From Microbacterium arborescens (GTDB lineage Bacteria > Actinomycetota > Actinomycetes > Actinomycetales > Microbacteriaceae): a DNA stretch of 64,000 bases. Below are positions 7,938 through 16,784 of this stretch, one piece after another (positions within the stretch are counted from its first letter, which is position 1; every line of letters starts with the position of its first letter). The stretch lies in the NCBI GenBank assembly GCA_003339645.1, contig QNUV01000021.1, positions 930,001 to 994,000 on the forward strand, read 5' to 3'. Position numbers and translations under genes: made by a program. The notes under the pieces are model-generated. The model searched no databases, was not told the origin of the DNA, and worked only from the letters and a program-made list of their open reading frames with translations.

Positions 7938-8773
7938 CCACCAAGCGCCCCCTGTACGCGACCGTCCTGATGTACCTGGCGCTCGCGGGCTACCTGATCT
8001 TCCTGGGCTTTCCGCTGCTGTGGCTGCTGTCGGCGTCGTTCAAGTCGACACGCGAGCTGAACTCGCTCGCGGTGAACCTCATCCCGCAGCAGTGGGATTT
8101 CGGCAACTACATCGCCGCGCTCGAGCGGCAGAACCTGATCACCGCGGCCGGCAACTCGGTGCTCGTCTCGATCGTCACGATGATCGTCGCGGTGCTGCTG
8201 TCGATGCCGATGGCCTACGCGCTCGCCCGGCTGAAGGGCCGGCTGCGCGCGGCCGGCACGGTGTGGATCCTCGTCAGCCAGGTGTTCCCGACGATCCTCA
8301 TCATCATTCCGCTGTTCCTCGTGCTGCGGAGCCTGCAGCTGAACGACACACTGTTCGGCCTCATCCTCGTCTACGTCACCTTCACGATGCCGTTCACGCT
8401 CTGGATGCTGCAGGGGTACGTCGCGGCGATCCCACCGGAGCTCGAGGAAGCGGCCGAGATGGACGGCGCCGGCCGGTTCACGATCCTTCGCACCGTGATC
8501 CTGCCTCTGCTGATGCCGGGCCTGGTCGCCACGGCTATGTTCACCTTCGTCTCGGCCTGGAACGAGTTCTTCCTCGCGCTCGTACTCATCCAGAGCCCGG
8601 AGCTGTACACGCTGCCCATCGCGCTGCGCTCGTTCCTCGGCGCCGAGGGGCAGACCCAGCTGGGGCCGCTGGCCGCCGGCGCCATCCTCGCCACGATCCC
8701 GTCGCTCATCATCTTCGGGATCCTGCAGAAGAAGCTCACCGGCGGCATGCTCGCCGGTGCCGTCAAGGGCTGA
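7934..8773 (+). CDS. CUT1 sugar ABC transporter permease (MalG/UgpE type)
   Basis: A 279-residue permease starting at the GTG that overlaps the previous stop (GTGA). Six membrane segments are expected; the EAA loop reads EEAAEMDGAGRFTILRTVILP and the C-terminal helix ends ATIPSLIIFGILQKKLTGGM, the standard MalG-type tail. A longer upstream open frame exists but is the shadow of the preceding genes. It pairs with the MalF-type permease to form the channel. Confidence 0.92.
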   Translation: MTTKRPLYATVLMYLALAGYLIFLGFPLLWLLSASFKSTRELNSLAVNLIPQQWDFGNYIAALERQNLITAAGNSVLVSIVTMIVAVLLSMPMAYALARLKGRLRAAGTVWILVSQVFPTILIIIPLFLVLRSLQLNDTLFGLILVYVTFTMPFTLWMLQGYVAAIPPELEEAAEMDGAGRFTILRTVILPLLMPGLVATAMFTFVSAWNEFFLALVLIQSPELYTLPIALRSFLGAEGQTQLGPLAAGAILATIPSLIIFGILQKKLTGGMLAGAVKG

Positions 8774-8816
8774 CCTCCCCGTGACGACGAAACCCGAAAA
8801 CCAGAAAGGCCACACC

Positions 8817-10106
8817 ATGAGAAGAATCCGCGGCATCGGCGCCGTCGCATTCGTGGGCATCGCAGCCGTCGCGCTCGCAGGATGCCAGCAGGGCAGCGCG
8901 AACGACAGCGGGGGAGACGGCGACGTCGTCACCCTCCAGTTCCAGTCGCTCTCGGACCAGCCCGCGACCCAGGCAGCCATCAGCGAGATCGTCGACGCCT
9001 GGAACGCCGAGCACGACGACGTCCAGGTCAAGATCATCCAAGCCGGCTGGGACGGCACCTACGACAAGCTGATCACCCAGTTCTCGGGCGGCACCGCGCC
9101 CGACATCATCCACTTCGAGGCGAGCTCGATCGTGTCGTTCGCGGCCGACGGCTACCTCGCCGACCTGACCGACCTCATCGACCCCGAGCTGAAGTCGGAC
9201 ATCTCCGACGGCATCTGGGAGTCGGTGACCCACGACGGTCAGATCGTCGCGTACCCCTCGACGCTCCAGTCGTACATGGCGTTCGCGAACGCCGACCTGC
9301 TGGCCGAGGCCGGGGTCGAGGTGCCCACGGGCGCCACGATGACCTGGGATCAGCTCCAGGAGATCGCGAGGGCGACGACGACGGCAGACCACTACGGCCT
9401 CGGCTGGGGTCTCGGTTCGCCCACCGCGACGATGATGAGCCTGTCGATGGGCTTTGACGGCGGCTACTTCGACGGCGAGGGCGACGACGTGACGATCGAG
9501 GTCGGCGACGACGAGCTCGCCGTGCCCGAGCGCATCCACGAGATGGCCTACACCGACCGGTCGATCGACCCGACCTCGCTCACGCAGTCGGGCTCGGACG
9601 TGCTCCCGTCGTTCTACGGCGGCAAGGTCGCGTTGACGGTGCAGGGCTCGTTCCAGGCGACGAACATCGCAGCGGACGCTCCCGAGGGCCTCAACTGGGT
9701 CGCGCTTCCGCCGCTCGAAGGATCGGCCGGTGCCATCCAGGCCGCGAACCCGCAGACGTACTCGGTGAACATCGACTCGGAGCACGTGGAGGAGTCGGCG
9801 GAGTTCCTGAACTTCTTCATGGACGGCGAGAACCTCGCGAAGATCGCCTACGCCGACGCGCTGATCCCCTCGTCGGGTGCCGCGCGCACGCAGGTCGCCG
9901 AGCTCGCCGGCGACGACGCTGCCTGGAAGCAGGTGCTGGCGTCGGGCGAGGGCCTGGAAGGTCCGCCGTTCCTGAAGGTGTCGAAGTACACCGAGTGGAA
10001 GGACACGATCGCGACGCCGGCGTTCCAGCAGTACCTGGCGAACCAGATCGACCGCGACCAGCTCGCCGCGCAGCTCAGCGACGGCTGGACCGACGTCGCC
10101 GGTTGA
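8817..10106 (+). CDS. Sugar ABC transporter substrate-binding lipoprotein
   Basis: A 429-residue extracellular binding protein. The signal peptide ends in the lipobox VALAGC, giving a lipid-anchored mature protein. The body has the family-1 binding-protein pattern (VTLQFQSLSDQPATQAAISE, AGWDGTYDKLITQFSGGTAP, DIIHFEASSIVSFAADGYLADL, FYGGKVALTVQGSF). The ATG at 8817 follows AGAAAGG; an in-frame earlier ATG lies inside the permease gene. Acidic composition fits a secreted protein. The ligand is unknown; downstream genes suggest a glycoside or riboside. Confidence 0.92.
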   Translation: MRRIRGIGAVAFVGIAAVALAGCQQGSANDSGGDGDVVTLQFQSLSDQPATQAAISEIVDAWNAEHDDVQVKIIQAGWDGTYDKLITQFSGGTAPDIIHFEASSIVSFAADGYLADLTDLIDPELKSDISDGIWESVTHDGQIVAYPSTLQSYMAFANADLLAEAGVEVPTGATMTWDQLQEIARATTTADHYGLGWGLGSPTATMMSLSMGFDGGYFDGEGDDVTIEVGDDELAVPERIHEMAYTDRSIDPTSLTQSGSDVLPSFYGGKVALTVQGSFQATNIAADAPEGLNWVALPPLEGSAGAIQAANPQTYSVNIDSEHVEESAEFLNFFMDGENLAKIAYADALIPSSGAARTQVAELAGDDAAWKQVLASGEGLEGPPFLKVSKYTEWKDTIATPAFQQYLANQIDRDQLAAQLSDGWTDVAG

Positions 10107-10112
10107 CGATCC

Positions 10113-10143
10113 GCGGGGGCGGGTCGATCCGATCCGCCCCCGC
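10113..10143 (+). terminator. GC-rich hairpin after the binding-protein gene
   Basis: GCGGGGGCGG and CCGCCCCCGC pair perfectly around an 11-base loop, seven bases after the binding-protein stop. There is no strong T-tract and the next gene follows in the same direction. It is more likely an attenuator or 3' stabiliser that lets the binding protein accumulate above the downstream enzymes. Confidence 0.6.
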
Positions 10144-10173
10144 CTCACACGCTCGAACGAAGAGAGGGACGTA

Positions 10174-11343
10174 ATGGACGTGTTGCACGATCGGGTGGCA
10201 GCAGTACTGGCGGGAGCCGCCGTGGGCGATGCGCTCGGCGGTGCGACGGAGGGCTGGACCCCGGAGCAGATCGAGGAGCGGCACGGCGGACGTGTCGAGG
10301 GGATCGTCGGTCCCTTCCTGCCCGACTGGCGCACGGCTCGCCCCATCGCGCCGTACCACAAGGGTGACGGACACGTCACAGACGACACCCTCATGACCCA
10401 CGCGCTCATCGAGGTGTACGCCAAGCAGCGCCGGCACCTCGACGCGTACGACGTCGCGAGCGATCTCGTGCCCCTCATGATGGGCGAGCGCCGCTGGATC
10501 CCCGAGCTCGAAGACGAAGCGCTCATCCTGCAGCGCGTGTTCCTCGCCGAGAAGTGGCTCGTCATGAAGCTGCACTACGGCCACGCCGACCCCCGTGAGG
10601 CTGGCGTCGGCAACGTCGTCAACTGCGGCGCGACGATGTACATGGCCCCCGTCGGCCTCGTGCACATCGGCGACCCGCGCGGCGCGTATGCCGAGGCCAT
10701 CGACATCGCCGGTGCACACCAATGGTCGTACGGTCGCGAGGCCGCTGGCGTGTTCGCGGCCGCCGTCGCCGCATCCGCCACTCCGGGAGCAACAGTCGAC
10801 GATGTTCGACGGGCGGTGCTGGATGTCGCGCATGACGGCACCGCCGCCGCCATCCGCGCCGTGTTCGAGGCCGTCGACGCTTTCTGCGCCGCCGGCGGAT
10901 CCGACGATCCGCGCGAGCTCGGTCGCGTCGTCCGCGACGCGGTACGGCCCTTCGACACCGTGGGCGAGGCCTACCGGTCACCGGCCATGGACGCGCGTCT
11001 TCCCTCGCGGACGAAGGCCATTGAGGAGCTCCCCGTCGCGCTCGGCTTCGTGGTCGCTCACGACGGCGACCTGCGTGCCGCCGTGCTGGACGCGGTGAAC
11101 TACGGCCGAGACGCCGACTCGATCGCCACGATGGCGGGCGCGATCTGCGGTGGGCTCCACGGCAGCGCCGCCGTTCCCGAGGAGTGGGTGCGCGAGGTCG
11201 TGACCGCGAGCCGCCTCGACCTCGATGGCGTCGTCACCACGATGGTCGAGGTCGTGCGCGACGTCGCCCGTGCCGATGCCGAGCGGGCTGCCGCGCGTGC
11301 AGAGTCGCTGACGTCTTTGCTGTCGGTGGGGGCAGAGGCGTGA
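10174..11343 (+). CDS. ADP-ribosylglycohydrolase-family enzyme (first of two)
   Basis: A 389-residue member of the ADP-ribosylglycohydrolase (DraG/ARH) superfamily, which uses two metal ions to cleave N- or O-ribosyl bonds. The diagnostic sites are present: GAAVGDALGGATEGW (residues 14-28), the metal motif VTDDT (Thr69-Asp70-Asp71) and the C-terminal GRDADSIATMAGAICGG (Asp313, Asp315, Ser316). GAGAGGGA precedes the ATG. Placement in a sugar-import operon, with a second family member overlapping it and a PfkB kinase next, argues for small-molecule catabolism rather than reversal of protein ADP-ribosylation. The true substrate is unknown. Confidence 0.88.
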   Translation: MDVLHDRVAAVLAGAAVGDALGGATEGWTPEQIEERHGGRVEGIVGPFLPDWRTARPIAPYHKGDGHVTDDTLMTHALIEVYAKQRRHLDAYDVASDLVPLMMGERRWIPELEDEALILQRVFLAEKWLVMKLHYGHADPREAGVGNVVNCGATMYMAPVGLVHIGDPRGAYAEAIDIAGAHQWSYGREAAGVFAAAVAASATPGATVDDVRRAVLDVAHDGTAAAIRAVFEAVDAFCAAGGSDDPRELGRVVRDAVRPFDTVGEAYRSPAMDARLPSRTKAIEELPVALGFVVAHDGDLRAAVLDAVNYGRDADSIATMAGAICGGLHGSAAVPEEWVREVVTASRLDLDGVVTTMVEVVRDVARADAERAAARAESLTSLLSVGAEA

Positions 11344-12710
11344 GACTGACGTGGGCTCAGCCCGAAGACCTGGTGCCGGCGGAACTCGCGGCGCTGCGCG
11401 AGCAGGGGGTGCCCGACGACGAGCTGTCGGCGATCGAACGGCGCTGGGCGGATGCCGGCGGAGCGACGGTCCTCGCTCCCTCCGGAGCCAGCGCGACACC
11501 GGCATCCGCCGAACTGCGCGCGGCGGCGCGTCGCGTGCTCGATGAGCTGCAGGCACTGCAGCGCCCGAGCGCTGACGAACCCGATGAGTGGGAAGCGATC
11601 GAAGCACTGCTTCCCGCACAACCCGAGCCGAGCGTCGAACGCGGCGCCGCGTTCGACCGCGTACACGGCGCGTGGCTGGGCCGATCGGCGGGGTGCCTGC
11701 TCGGCAAGCCGGTCGAGAAGATCCCGCGCGAAGGCATCGAGCAGATCGCACGTGCCACGGGAAACTGGCCGATCAGCGGCTACTTCACCGCGCGCGGCCT
11801 GCCCGCCGATGTCGCGGAGCGCTGGCCCTGGAACCGCCGCTCCGCCCCGACCTCGCTCGTCGAGAACATCGCCGGGATGCCTGAGGACGATGACCTGAAC
11901 TTCCCGCTCCTCGCCCTCGACCTGCTCGAGCGGCACGGCTCCGCGCTGACGACCGATGACGTCGCCGAGGCCTGGCTCGCGGCCCTGCCGGCGGGGCGGG
12001 TGTTCACCGCCGAACGCGCTGCGTACCGCAACATCCTCGACGCCCGGCCGGTGCCCGAGACCGCGACCCACCGCAACCCGTTCCGCGAGTGGATCGGCGC
12101 CCTCATCCGCGCCGACGTGCACGGGTGGGCGCACCCCGGCGATGTCCGGGCCGCGGCCCACTCGGCGTGGATCGACGCGCGGCTCAGCCACACCCGCAAC
12201 GGCCTGTACGGCGCCATGTGGGCGGCCGCCCTCTGCGCGGCATCCCTCGTCGCCGACTCGACGGATGCCGTGCTGGATGCCGCCGACACCGTCGTGCCAC
12301 CCGCCTCCCGCCTGGCCGCGGCCGTGCGGTTCGGGCGCGAGACCGGCCGAGCGCTCGCCACGGGCGAGCTCGCGACGGCGGGTGCGCTCGACGCCCTGCA
12401 TGGCGAGTTCGCCGGGATGCACTGGGTGCACACGCTGAACAACGCCGCACTCACCGCCTGTGCGCTGCAGGCCCACGGCCGAGACTTCGGTGCCGCCGTC
12501 GCGCTCGCCGTCGCCGGCGGCTGGGACACCGACTCGGTCGGTGCCACGGTCGGCTCGGTGGTCGGCGGCCTGCTCGGAGCGGACGGCGTCGGGCCTGCCT
12601 GGACCGCGCCGCTGAACGGCAGCATCGCGACCTCGATGCCCGGCGGACCGCAGCGATCGATCCGCGAGCTCGCCGAGCGGACGGTCGCCCTCGCAAGGGG
12701 GACGTCATGA
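11340..12710 (+). CDS. ADP-ribosylglycohydrolase-family enzyme (second, divergent)
   Basis: A 456-residue protein starting at the GTG that overlaps the previous stop (GTGA). An N-terminal extension of about 100 residues, helical and alanine-rich, precedes the catalytic fold (VHGAWLGRSAGCLLGKPVEK). The first metal motif reads MPEDDDLNF where the first enzyme has VTDDT, and the second reads GGWDTDSVGATVGSVVGGLLGA, so the metal site is probably kept but altered. The two paralogues differ in length and motif, which suggests two different bonds or substrates rather than redundancy. No characterised homologue with this arrangement is known to me. Confidence 0.85.
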   Translation: MRLTWAQPEDLVPAELAALREQGVPDDELSAIERRWADAGGATVLAPSGASATPASAELRAAARRVLDELQALQRPSADEPDEWEAIEALLPAQPEPSVERGAAFDRVHGAWLGRSAGCLLGKPVEKIPREGIEQIARATGNWPISGYFTARGLPADVAERWPWNRRSAPTSLVENIAGMPEDDDLNFPLLALDLLERHGSALTTDDVAEAWLAALPAGRVFTAERAAYRNILDARPVPETATHRNPFREWIGALIRADVHGWAHPGDVRAAAHSAWIDARLSHTRNGLYGAMWAAALCAASLVADSTDAVLDAADTVVPPASRLAAAVRFGRETGRALATGELATAGALDALHGEFAGMHWVHTLNNAALTACALQAHGRDFGAAVALAVAGGWDTDSVGATVGSVVGGLLGADGVGPAWTAPLNGSIATSMPGGPQRSIRELAERTVALARGTS

Positions 12711-13639
12711 GCGTCGTCGTCGTCGGCAGCATCAACCAGGACGTCGTCGCCCGCGTCGCCCGCATCCCCGCTCCCGGCGAGACGCTGCTCGCGTCGTCGC
12801 TCGTTCGGACCGGCGGGGGGAAGGGGGCCAATCAGGCCGTCGCCGCCCGGCGCGCCGGGGGCTCGGAGGTCGCCTTCGTGGGGGCGGTGGGAACGGATGC
12901 CGCGGGTGAGATGCTGCGCACGGCGCTCGAGACCGATGGCATCGACGTCTCGGGGGTGATCCAGGTCGACGCCGTGACCGGCACCGCGCTCATCTCGGTC
13001 GATGCATCGGGCGAGAACGCCATCGTCGTCGCCGCCGGCGCCAACGCCGCACGCGATTCCCTGAGCGACGCGCAACGCGCCGTCGTCGCCTCGGCCTCGG
13101 TTCTGCTCACGCAGCTCGAGATTCCGGTGGCTCTGGTACGCGACGCCGCAGCGACCCGGGGCGAGGGAGCCTGGCACGTGCTGAACGCGGCGCCGTCCGC
13201 ACCCTTCGCCGCCCGCCGCGACGAACTGCTCGCGGCGACCGACGTGCTGGTCGTGAACGAGCACGAGGCCCTCGAGGCGGCGGGCGTCGGAGACCTCGAC
13301 GAGGCCATCACCGACCTCGCCCGCACGGTGCGCGGACTTGTCGTCACGCTCGGTTCTCGCGGCTGCCTGGTCGTCTGCGGTGACGAGCGCACCGAGGTGC
13401 CGGCCCATGTCGTGACGCCGGTCGACACGACGGGGGCCGGCGACACCTTCTGCGGTGTGCTGGCCGCGGCGCTCGCCGCCTCCGGACGCGGCCCCGACAC
13501 CGTCGATCTCGGTCTGCTCGCGGATGCCGCGCGCGCCGGTGCTGCGGCATCCGCCCTTGCCGTCACGCGCCCCGGTGCGCAGGACGCGGTGCCCACAGCC
13601 GACGAGGTCGCCGCCTTCCGGAAGGAGAACCGACCGTGA
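12707..13639 (+). CDS. PfkB-family (ribokinase-like) sugar kinase
   Basis: A 310-residue kinase overlapping the previous stop (ATGA). Both PfkB signatures are present: GGGKGANQAVAARRAGG near residue 40 and DTTGAGDTFCGVLAAAL with catalytic Asp246 near the C-terminus. The start VVVGSINQDVVARVARIPAPGET matches ribokinases, which make ribose 5-phosphate from ribose and ATP. Right after two ribosyl-hydrolase-fold enzymes, a role in trapping the released pentose is the natural reading, but other PfkB substrates cannot be excluded. Confidence 0.9.
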   Translation: MSVVVVGSINQDVVARVARIPAPGETLLASSLVRTGGGKGANQAVAARRAGGSEVAFVGAVGTDAAGEMLRTALETDGIDVSGVIQVDAVTGTALISVDASGENAIVVAAGANAARDSLSDAQRAVVASASVLLTQLEIPVALVRDAAATRGEGAWHVLNAAPSAPFAARRDELLAATDVLVVNEHEALEAAGVGDLDEAITDLARTVRGLVVTLGSRGCLVVCGDERTEVPAHVVTPVDTTGAGDTFCGVLAAALAASGRGPDTVDLGLLADAARAGAAASALAVTRPGAQDAVPTADEVAAFRKENRP

Positions 13640-15600
13640 GCGGCGGATTCGATCCCCTGGTCCCGCGCGAGATCGACCGCCCGACGCCGGTGCCGCTCGA
13701 TGCCGACGTGCGCTCGGGCGACGCCGCGGTCGTGCTCGACGACGCGAAGATCTTCGTCGCGCCGACGGATCCGGCCGACCTCGGTGCATGGCGTGCCCAG
13801 CTGACGACGTGGCGCGAAGGCGCTCGCGAACGGCACGGCGTGCCGACCCGCTACGAACAGCCCGAGTCCGCGTGGGCGAGCCGGTGCTTCACGGTCGCCC
13901 AGGTCTGGCTCTGGGACGAGCTGTTCTTCGACTTCGACGAGCAGCGCTTCACGCCGGAACGCTTCATCGCCGACGCGCAGCGCCGGTTCGGCGGTCTCGA
14001 CGGGATCGTGCTGTGGCACGCCTACCCCGTCATCGGCATCGACGACCGCAACCAGTGGGACTTCTACGCCGTGCCGGGGCTCGTCGAAGCCGCCGAGGCG
14101 CTGCGCGCCGCCGGTGTGGCCGTGTTCGTCGACTACAACCCGTGGGACGTCGGCACGCGGCGCTCGGGAGGCGACGCCGCGGAGCTCGCCGCGACGGTGC
14201 GGCGCCTCGGCGCAGACGGCGTCTTCCTCGACACGCTGCGGAAGGCCGACCCCGATCTCGTCGCGGCCCTGGATGCTGCGCGCCCGGGCATCGGCTTGGA
14301 GGGCGAGTCGAAGCTCGCGACCGAGCGCATCGCCGACCACACCCTGTCGTGGGCGCAGTGGTTCGCCGACTCGGAGGTGCCCGGCGTGCTGCGCGCCCGG
14401 TGGTTCGAGCGCCGACACATGCAGCACCACATCCGCCGGTGGCACCGCGACCACGCAGAAGAGCTGCGCTCGGCATGGCTCAACGGCGTCGGCGTGATGG
14501 TGTGGGAGGTCGTCTTCGGCGTCTGGGTCGGCTGGAACGACCGCGACGCCGCGACCCTTCGGCGGATGCTGCCCGTGCAGCGCGGCATGCACCGCTGGCT
14601 GGTCGAGGGGGAGTGGACGCCTCTTGCCGTGCACGACGCGCCGGTATTCGGGTCGGCGTTCGAGCTCGACGGGGTGACGCTGCTGTGCCTCGTCAACACG
14701 TCGGGCGCCGACGTCGAGTTCGAGCTCGAGTCGGGGGGCCGGTGGGTGCCGCTGCACGAGCCCGGCGATCGGGTCTCATCGGTGACGGTGCCGGCCGGTG
14801 GCGTCGCCGCCGCGGTGCGATTGGCTGAGGATGCCGCGGACACGGCGGACGCCGACGTGCCGCCGGTCGTCGCGGAGGTGAAGGCCGCGCTGCACGATGA
14901 GCCGCCGGTGGCGGACGGGTCGTTCCCGCACCGCCGAGCTCGGCGCCTCACCGCTCCGGCGTGGGCCGGGCCGGTGCGCGACACCGGCGTGCGGGATGAG
15001 GTCCAGACGGTGACCGTGACGCCCGGAACGCACCTGCTCACGGTGCGGTTCCGTGCGCGCGAGACCGGGATGTACGAGGGCGCACCCTACGTCGACGAGT
15101 GGAAGCCGCTGCCGCCCCGCCTGCACGATCAGCGGACGCTCGAACGCTTCGTCGAGGTGCGGCATCCCGTGCGCGTCGGGGCGGCTGAGGTGACCGAGGC
15201 CGAGTACGCGCGGTTCCTCGACGCGATCGGCGAAGACGCGGATGCCCGTGACCCCGAGCGTCCGGCGACGCGGGTGACCTTCGCGCGGGCCCGGGAGTAC
15301 GCCGCATGGGTCGGCGGACGTCTCCCCACCGAGGACGAGTGGCAGCTCGCGGCATCCGATCCGTCGTTCCGGCGGCGCACGCCGGAGGTGTGGAACTGGA
15401 CGGAGTCGGAGCACTCCGACGGCCGCACCCGCTTCGTCATGCTCAAGGGCGGCAGCGCCCACCGCAGCGAGGGCTCGGACTGGTACTTCGACGGCGGCGT
15501 GCAGACGCCGGAGTTCTCGGCCAAGCTTCTCCTGCCGGGACTCGGCCAGGACGCGTCGCCCTCGATCGGATTCCGCGTCTGCTGGGAGGACCGCTCGTGA
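13636..15600 (+). CDS. Barrel-type glycosidase-like protein fused to a formylglycine-enzyme-like (SUMF1) domain
   Basis: A 654-residue protein with GGAG before the GTG at 13636, overlapping the kinase stop. Residues about 75-330 look like a TIM barrel (GIVLWHAYPVIGIDDRNQWD, VAVFVDYNPWDVGTRRSGGD, GVFLDTLRKADPDL, GLEGESKLATERIADHTLSW, VWEVVFGVWVGWNDRD), with several acidic strand ends that could be catalytic. A small beta domain follows (HDAPVFGSAFELDGVTLLCL), then residues about 500-650 carry the SUMF1/FGE fold (VGAAEVTEAEYARFLDAIGE, YAAWVGGRLPTEDEWQLAAS, LKGGSAHRS, SIGFRVCWEDRS). No signal peptide. The copper-binding cysteine pair of true FGE is not evident, so this domain may be a binding module. 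No known protein of this exact architecture comes to mind. Confidence 0.7.
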   Translation: MSGGFDPLVPREIDRPTPVPLDADVRSGDAAVVLDDAKIFVAPTDPADLGAWRAQLTTWREGARERHGVPTRYEQPESAWASRCFTVAQVWLWDELFFDFDEQRFTPERFIADAQRRFGGLDGIVLWHAYPVIGIDDRNQWDFYAVPGLVEAAEALRAAGVAVFVDYNPWDVGTRRSGGDAAELAATVRRLGADGVFLDTLRKADPDLVAALDAARPGIGLEGESKLATERIADHTLSWAQWFADSEVPGVLRARWFERRHMQHHIRRWHRDHAEELRSAWLNGVGVMVWEVVFGVWVGWNDRDAATLRRMLPVQRGMHRWLVEGEWTPLAVHDAPVFGSAFELDGVTLLCLVNTSGADVEFELESGGRWVPLHEPGDRVSSVTVPAGGVAAAVRLAEDAADTADADVPPVVAEVKAALHDEPPVADGSFPHRRARRLTAPAWAGPVRDTGVRDEVQTVTVTPGTHLLTVRFRARETGMYEGAPYVDEWKPLPPRLHDQRTLERFVEVRHPVRVGAAEVTEAEYARFLDAIGEDADARDPERPATRVTFARAREYAAWVGGRLPTEDEWQLAASDPSFRRRTPEVWNWTESEHSDGRTRFVMLKGGSAHRSEGSDWYFDGGVQTPEFSAKLLLPGLGQDASPSIGFRVCWEDRS

Positions 15601-16784
15601 CCCCGCTCAACGGACTGCGCGTCATCGACGCCTCGACCCTCTTCGCCGGCCCGATGGCGGCGATGCACCTCGGCGACATGGGAGCCGAGGTCGTCAAGGT
15701 CGAGCATCCGACCAAGCCCGACCCGGCACGTGGTCACGGTCCGAGCAAGGACGGCCAGAACCTGTGGTGGAAGACGCTCGGCCGCAACAAACGGACCGTC
15801 GCGATCGACCTGCACACCGCCGACGGGCGCGAGGCGTTCCTGCGCCTGGCCCGCACCGCGGACGTCGTGGTCGAGAACTTCCGCCCCGGAACCCTCGAGC
15901 GCTGGGGACTCGGGTACGACGAGCTGTCTGCCGAGAATCCCGGCCTCGTACTCGCCCGCATCACCGGATTCGGGCAGATCGGGCCGTACCGCAGTCGCCC
16001 CGGATTCGGCACGCTCGCCGAGGCGATGAGCGGGTTCGCCGCCGCGACGGGCGAGCCTGACGGGCCGCCGACCCTTCCTCCGTTCGGCCTCGCCGACGGC
16101 ATCGCTTCACTCGCGACCGCCTACGCGATCATGACCGCGCTGCACGCCCGCGACCGCGACGGCCGCGGGCAGGAGGTGGATGTCGCGATCATCGAGCCGA
16201 TCCTCGCGATGCTCGGCCCGCAGATCACGCGCTGGGATCAGCTCGCGACCGTGCAGCCCCGCACCGGCAATCGATCGGCGAACAACGCGCCGCGCAACAC
16301 GTATCGCACGGCCGACGGTTCGTGGGTCGCCGTGTCGACGAGCGCGCAGTCGATCGCCGAGCGGGTCATGACCCTCGTCGGCCGCCCCGACCTCGCCGCC
16401 GAGCCGTGGTTCGCCAGCGGGTCGAGCCGGGCCCAGCACGCCGACGAGCTCGACGAGGCCGTCGGCAGCTGGATCGCGCAGCGCACGCGCGACGAGGTGA
16501 TCGAGGCGTTCGAAGCGGCGCAGGCCGCGGTCGCCCCGGTGTACGACCCCTCCGACATCGTCGCGGACCCGCAGTTCCGGGCGCTCGGCACGGTCCACCG
16601 CATCCACGACCCCGACCTCGGCGACATGGCCATGCAGGGGCCGCTGTTCCGGATGTCGCGCGACGAGCCGACGATCGCGTTCACCGGCCGGGCTCACGGC
16701 GCCGACACCGCCGAGGTGCTCGCTTCGCTCGGCTACACCGACGACGACATCGCCCGCATGCGTGCCGAGGGATCGGTCGCATGA
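15597..16784 (+). CDS. Class III CoA transferase (CaiB/BaiF family)
   Basis: A 395-residue member of the CaiB/BaiF (formyl-CoA transferase) family starting at a GTG overlapping the previous stop. The N-terminal CoA motif LRVIDASTLFAGPMAAMHLGDMGAEVVKVE is standard, and the nucleophilic aspartate lies in FGLADGIASLATAYA (about Asp167). These enzymes move CoA between carboxylic acids. The adjacent CitE-like lyase suggests that the pair activates and then cleaves a beta-hydroxy dicarboxylic acid, as in malyl- or citramalyl-CoA routes. The acid made upstream is not known. Confidence 0.9.
   Translation: MTPLNGLRVIDASTLFAGPMAAMHLGDMGAEVVKVEHPTKPDPARGHGPSKDGQNLWWKTLGRNKRTVAIDLHTADGREAFLRLARTADVVVENFRPGTLERWGLGYDELSAENPGLVLARITGFGQIGPYRSRPGFGTLAEAMSGFAAATGEPDGPPTLPPFGLADGIASLATAYAIMTALHARDRDGRGQEVDVAIIEPILAMLGPQITRWDQLATVQPRTGNRSANNAPRNTYRTADGSWVAVSTSAQSIAERVMTLVGRPDLAAEPWFASGSSRAQHADELDEAVGSWIAQRTRDEVIEAFEAAQAAVAPVYDPSDIVADPQFRALGTVHRIHDPDLGDMAMQGPLFRMSRDEPTIAFTGRAHGADTAEVLASLGYTDDDIARMRAEGSVA

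Noticed and set aside
11780-13789. 669-residue open frame on the minus strand
   Set aside because: Covers three plus-strand genes with clear catalytic motifs; composition is typical of antisense of GC-rich coding DNA.
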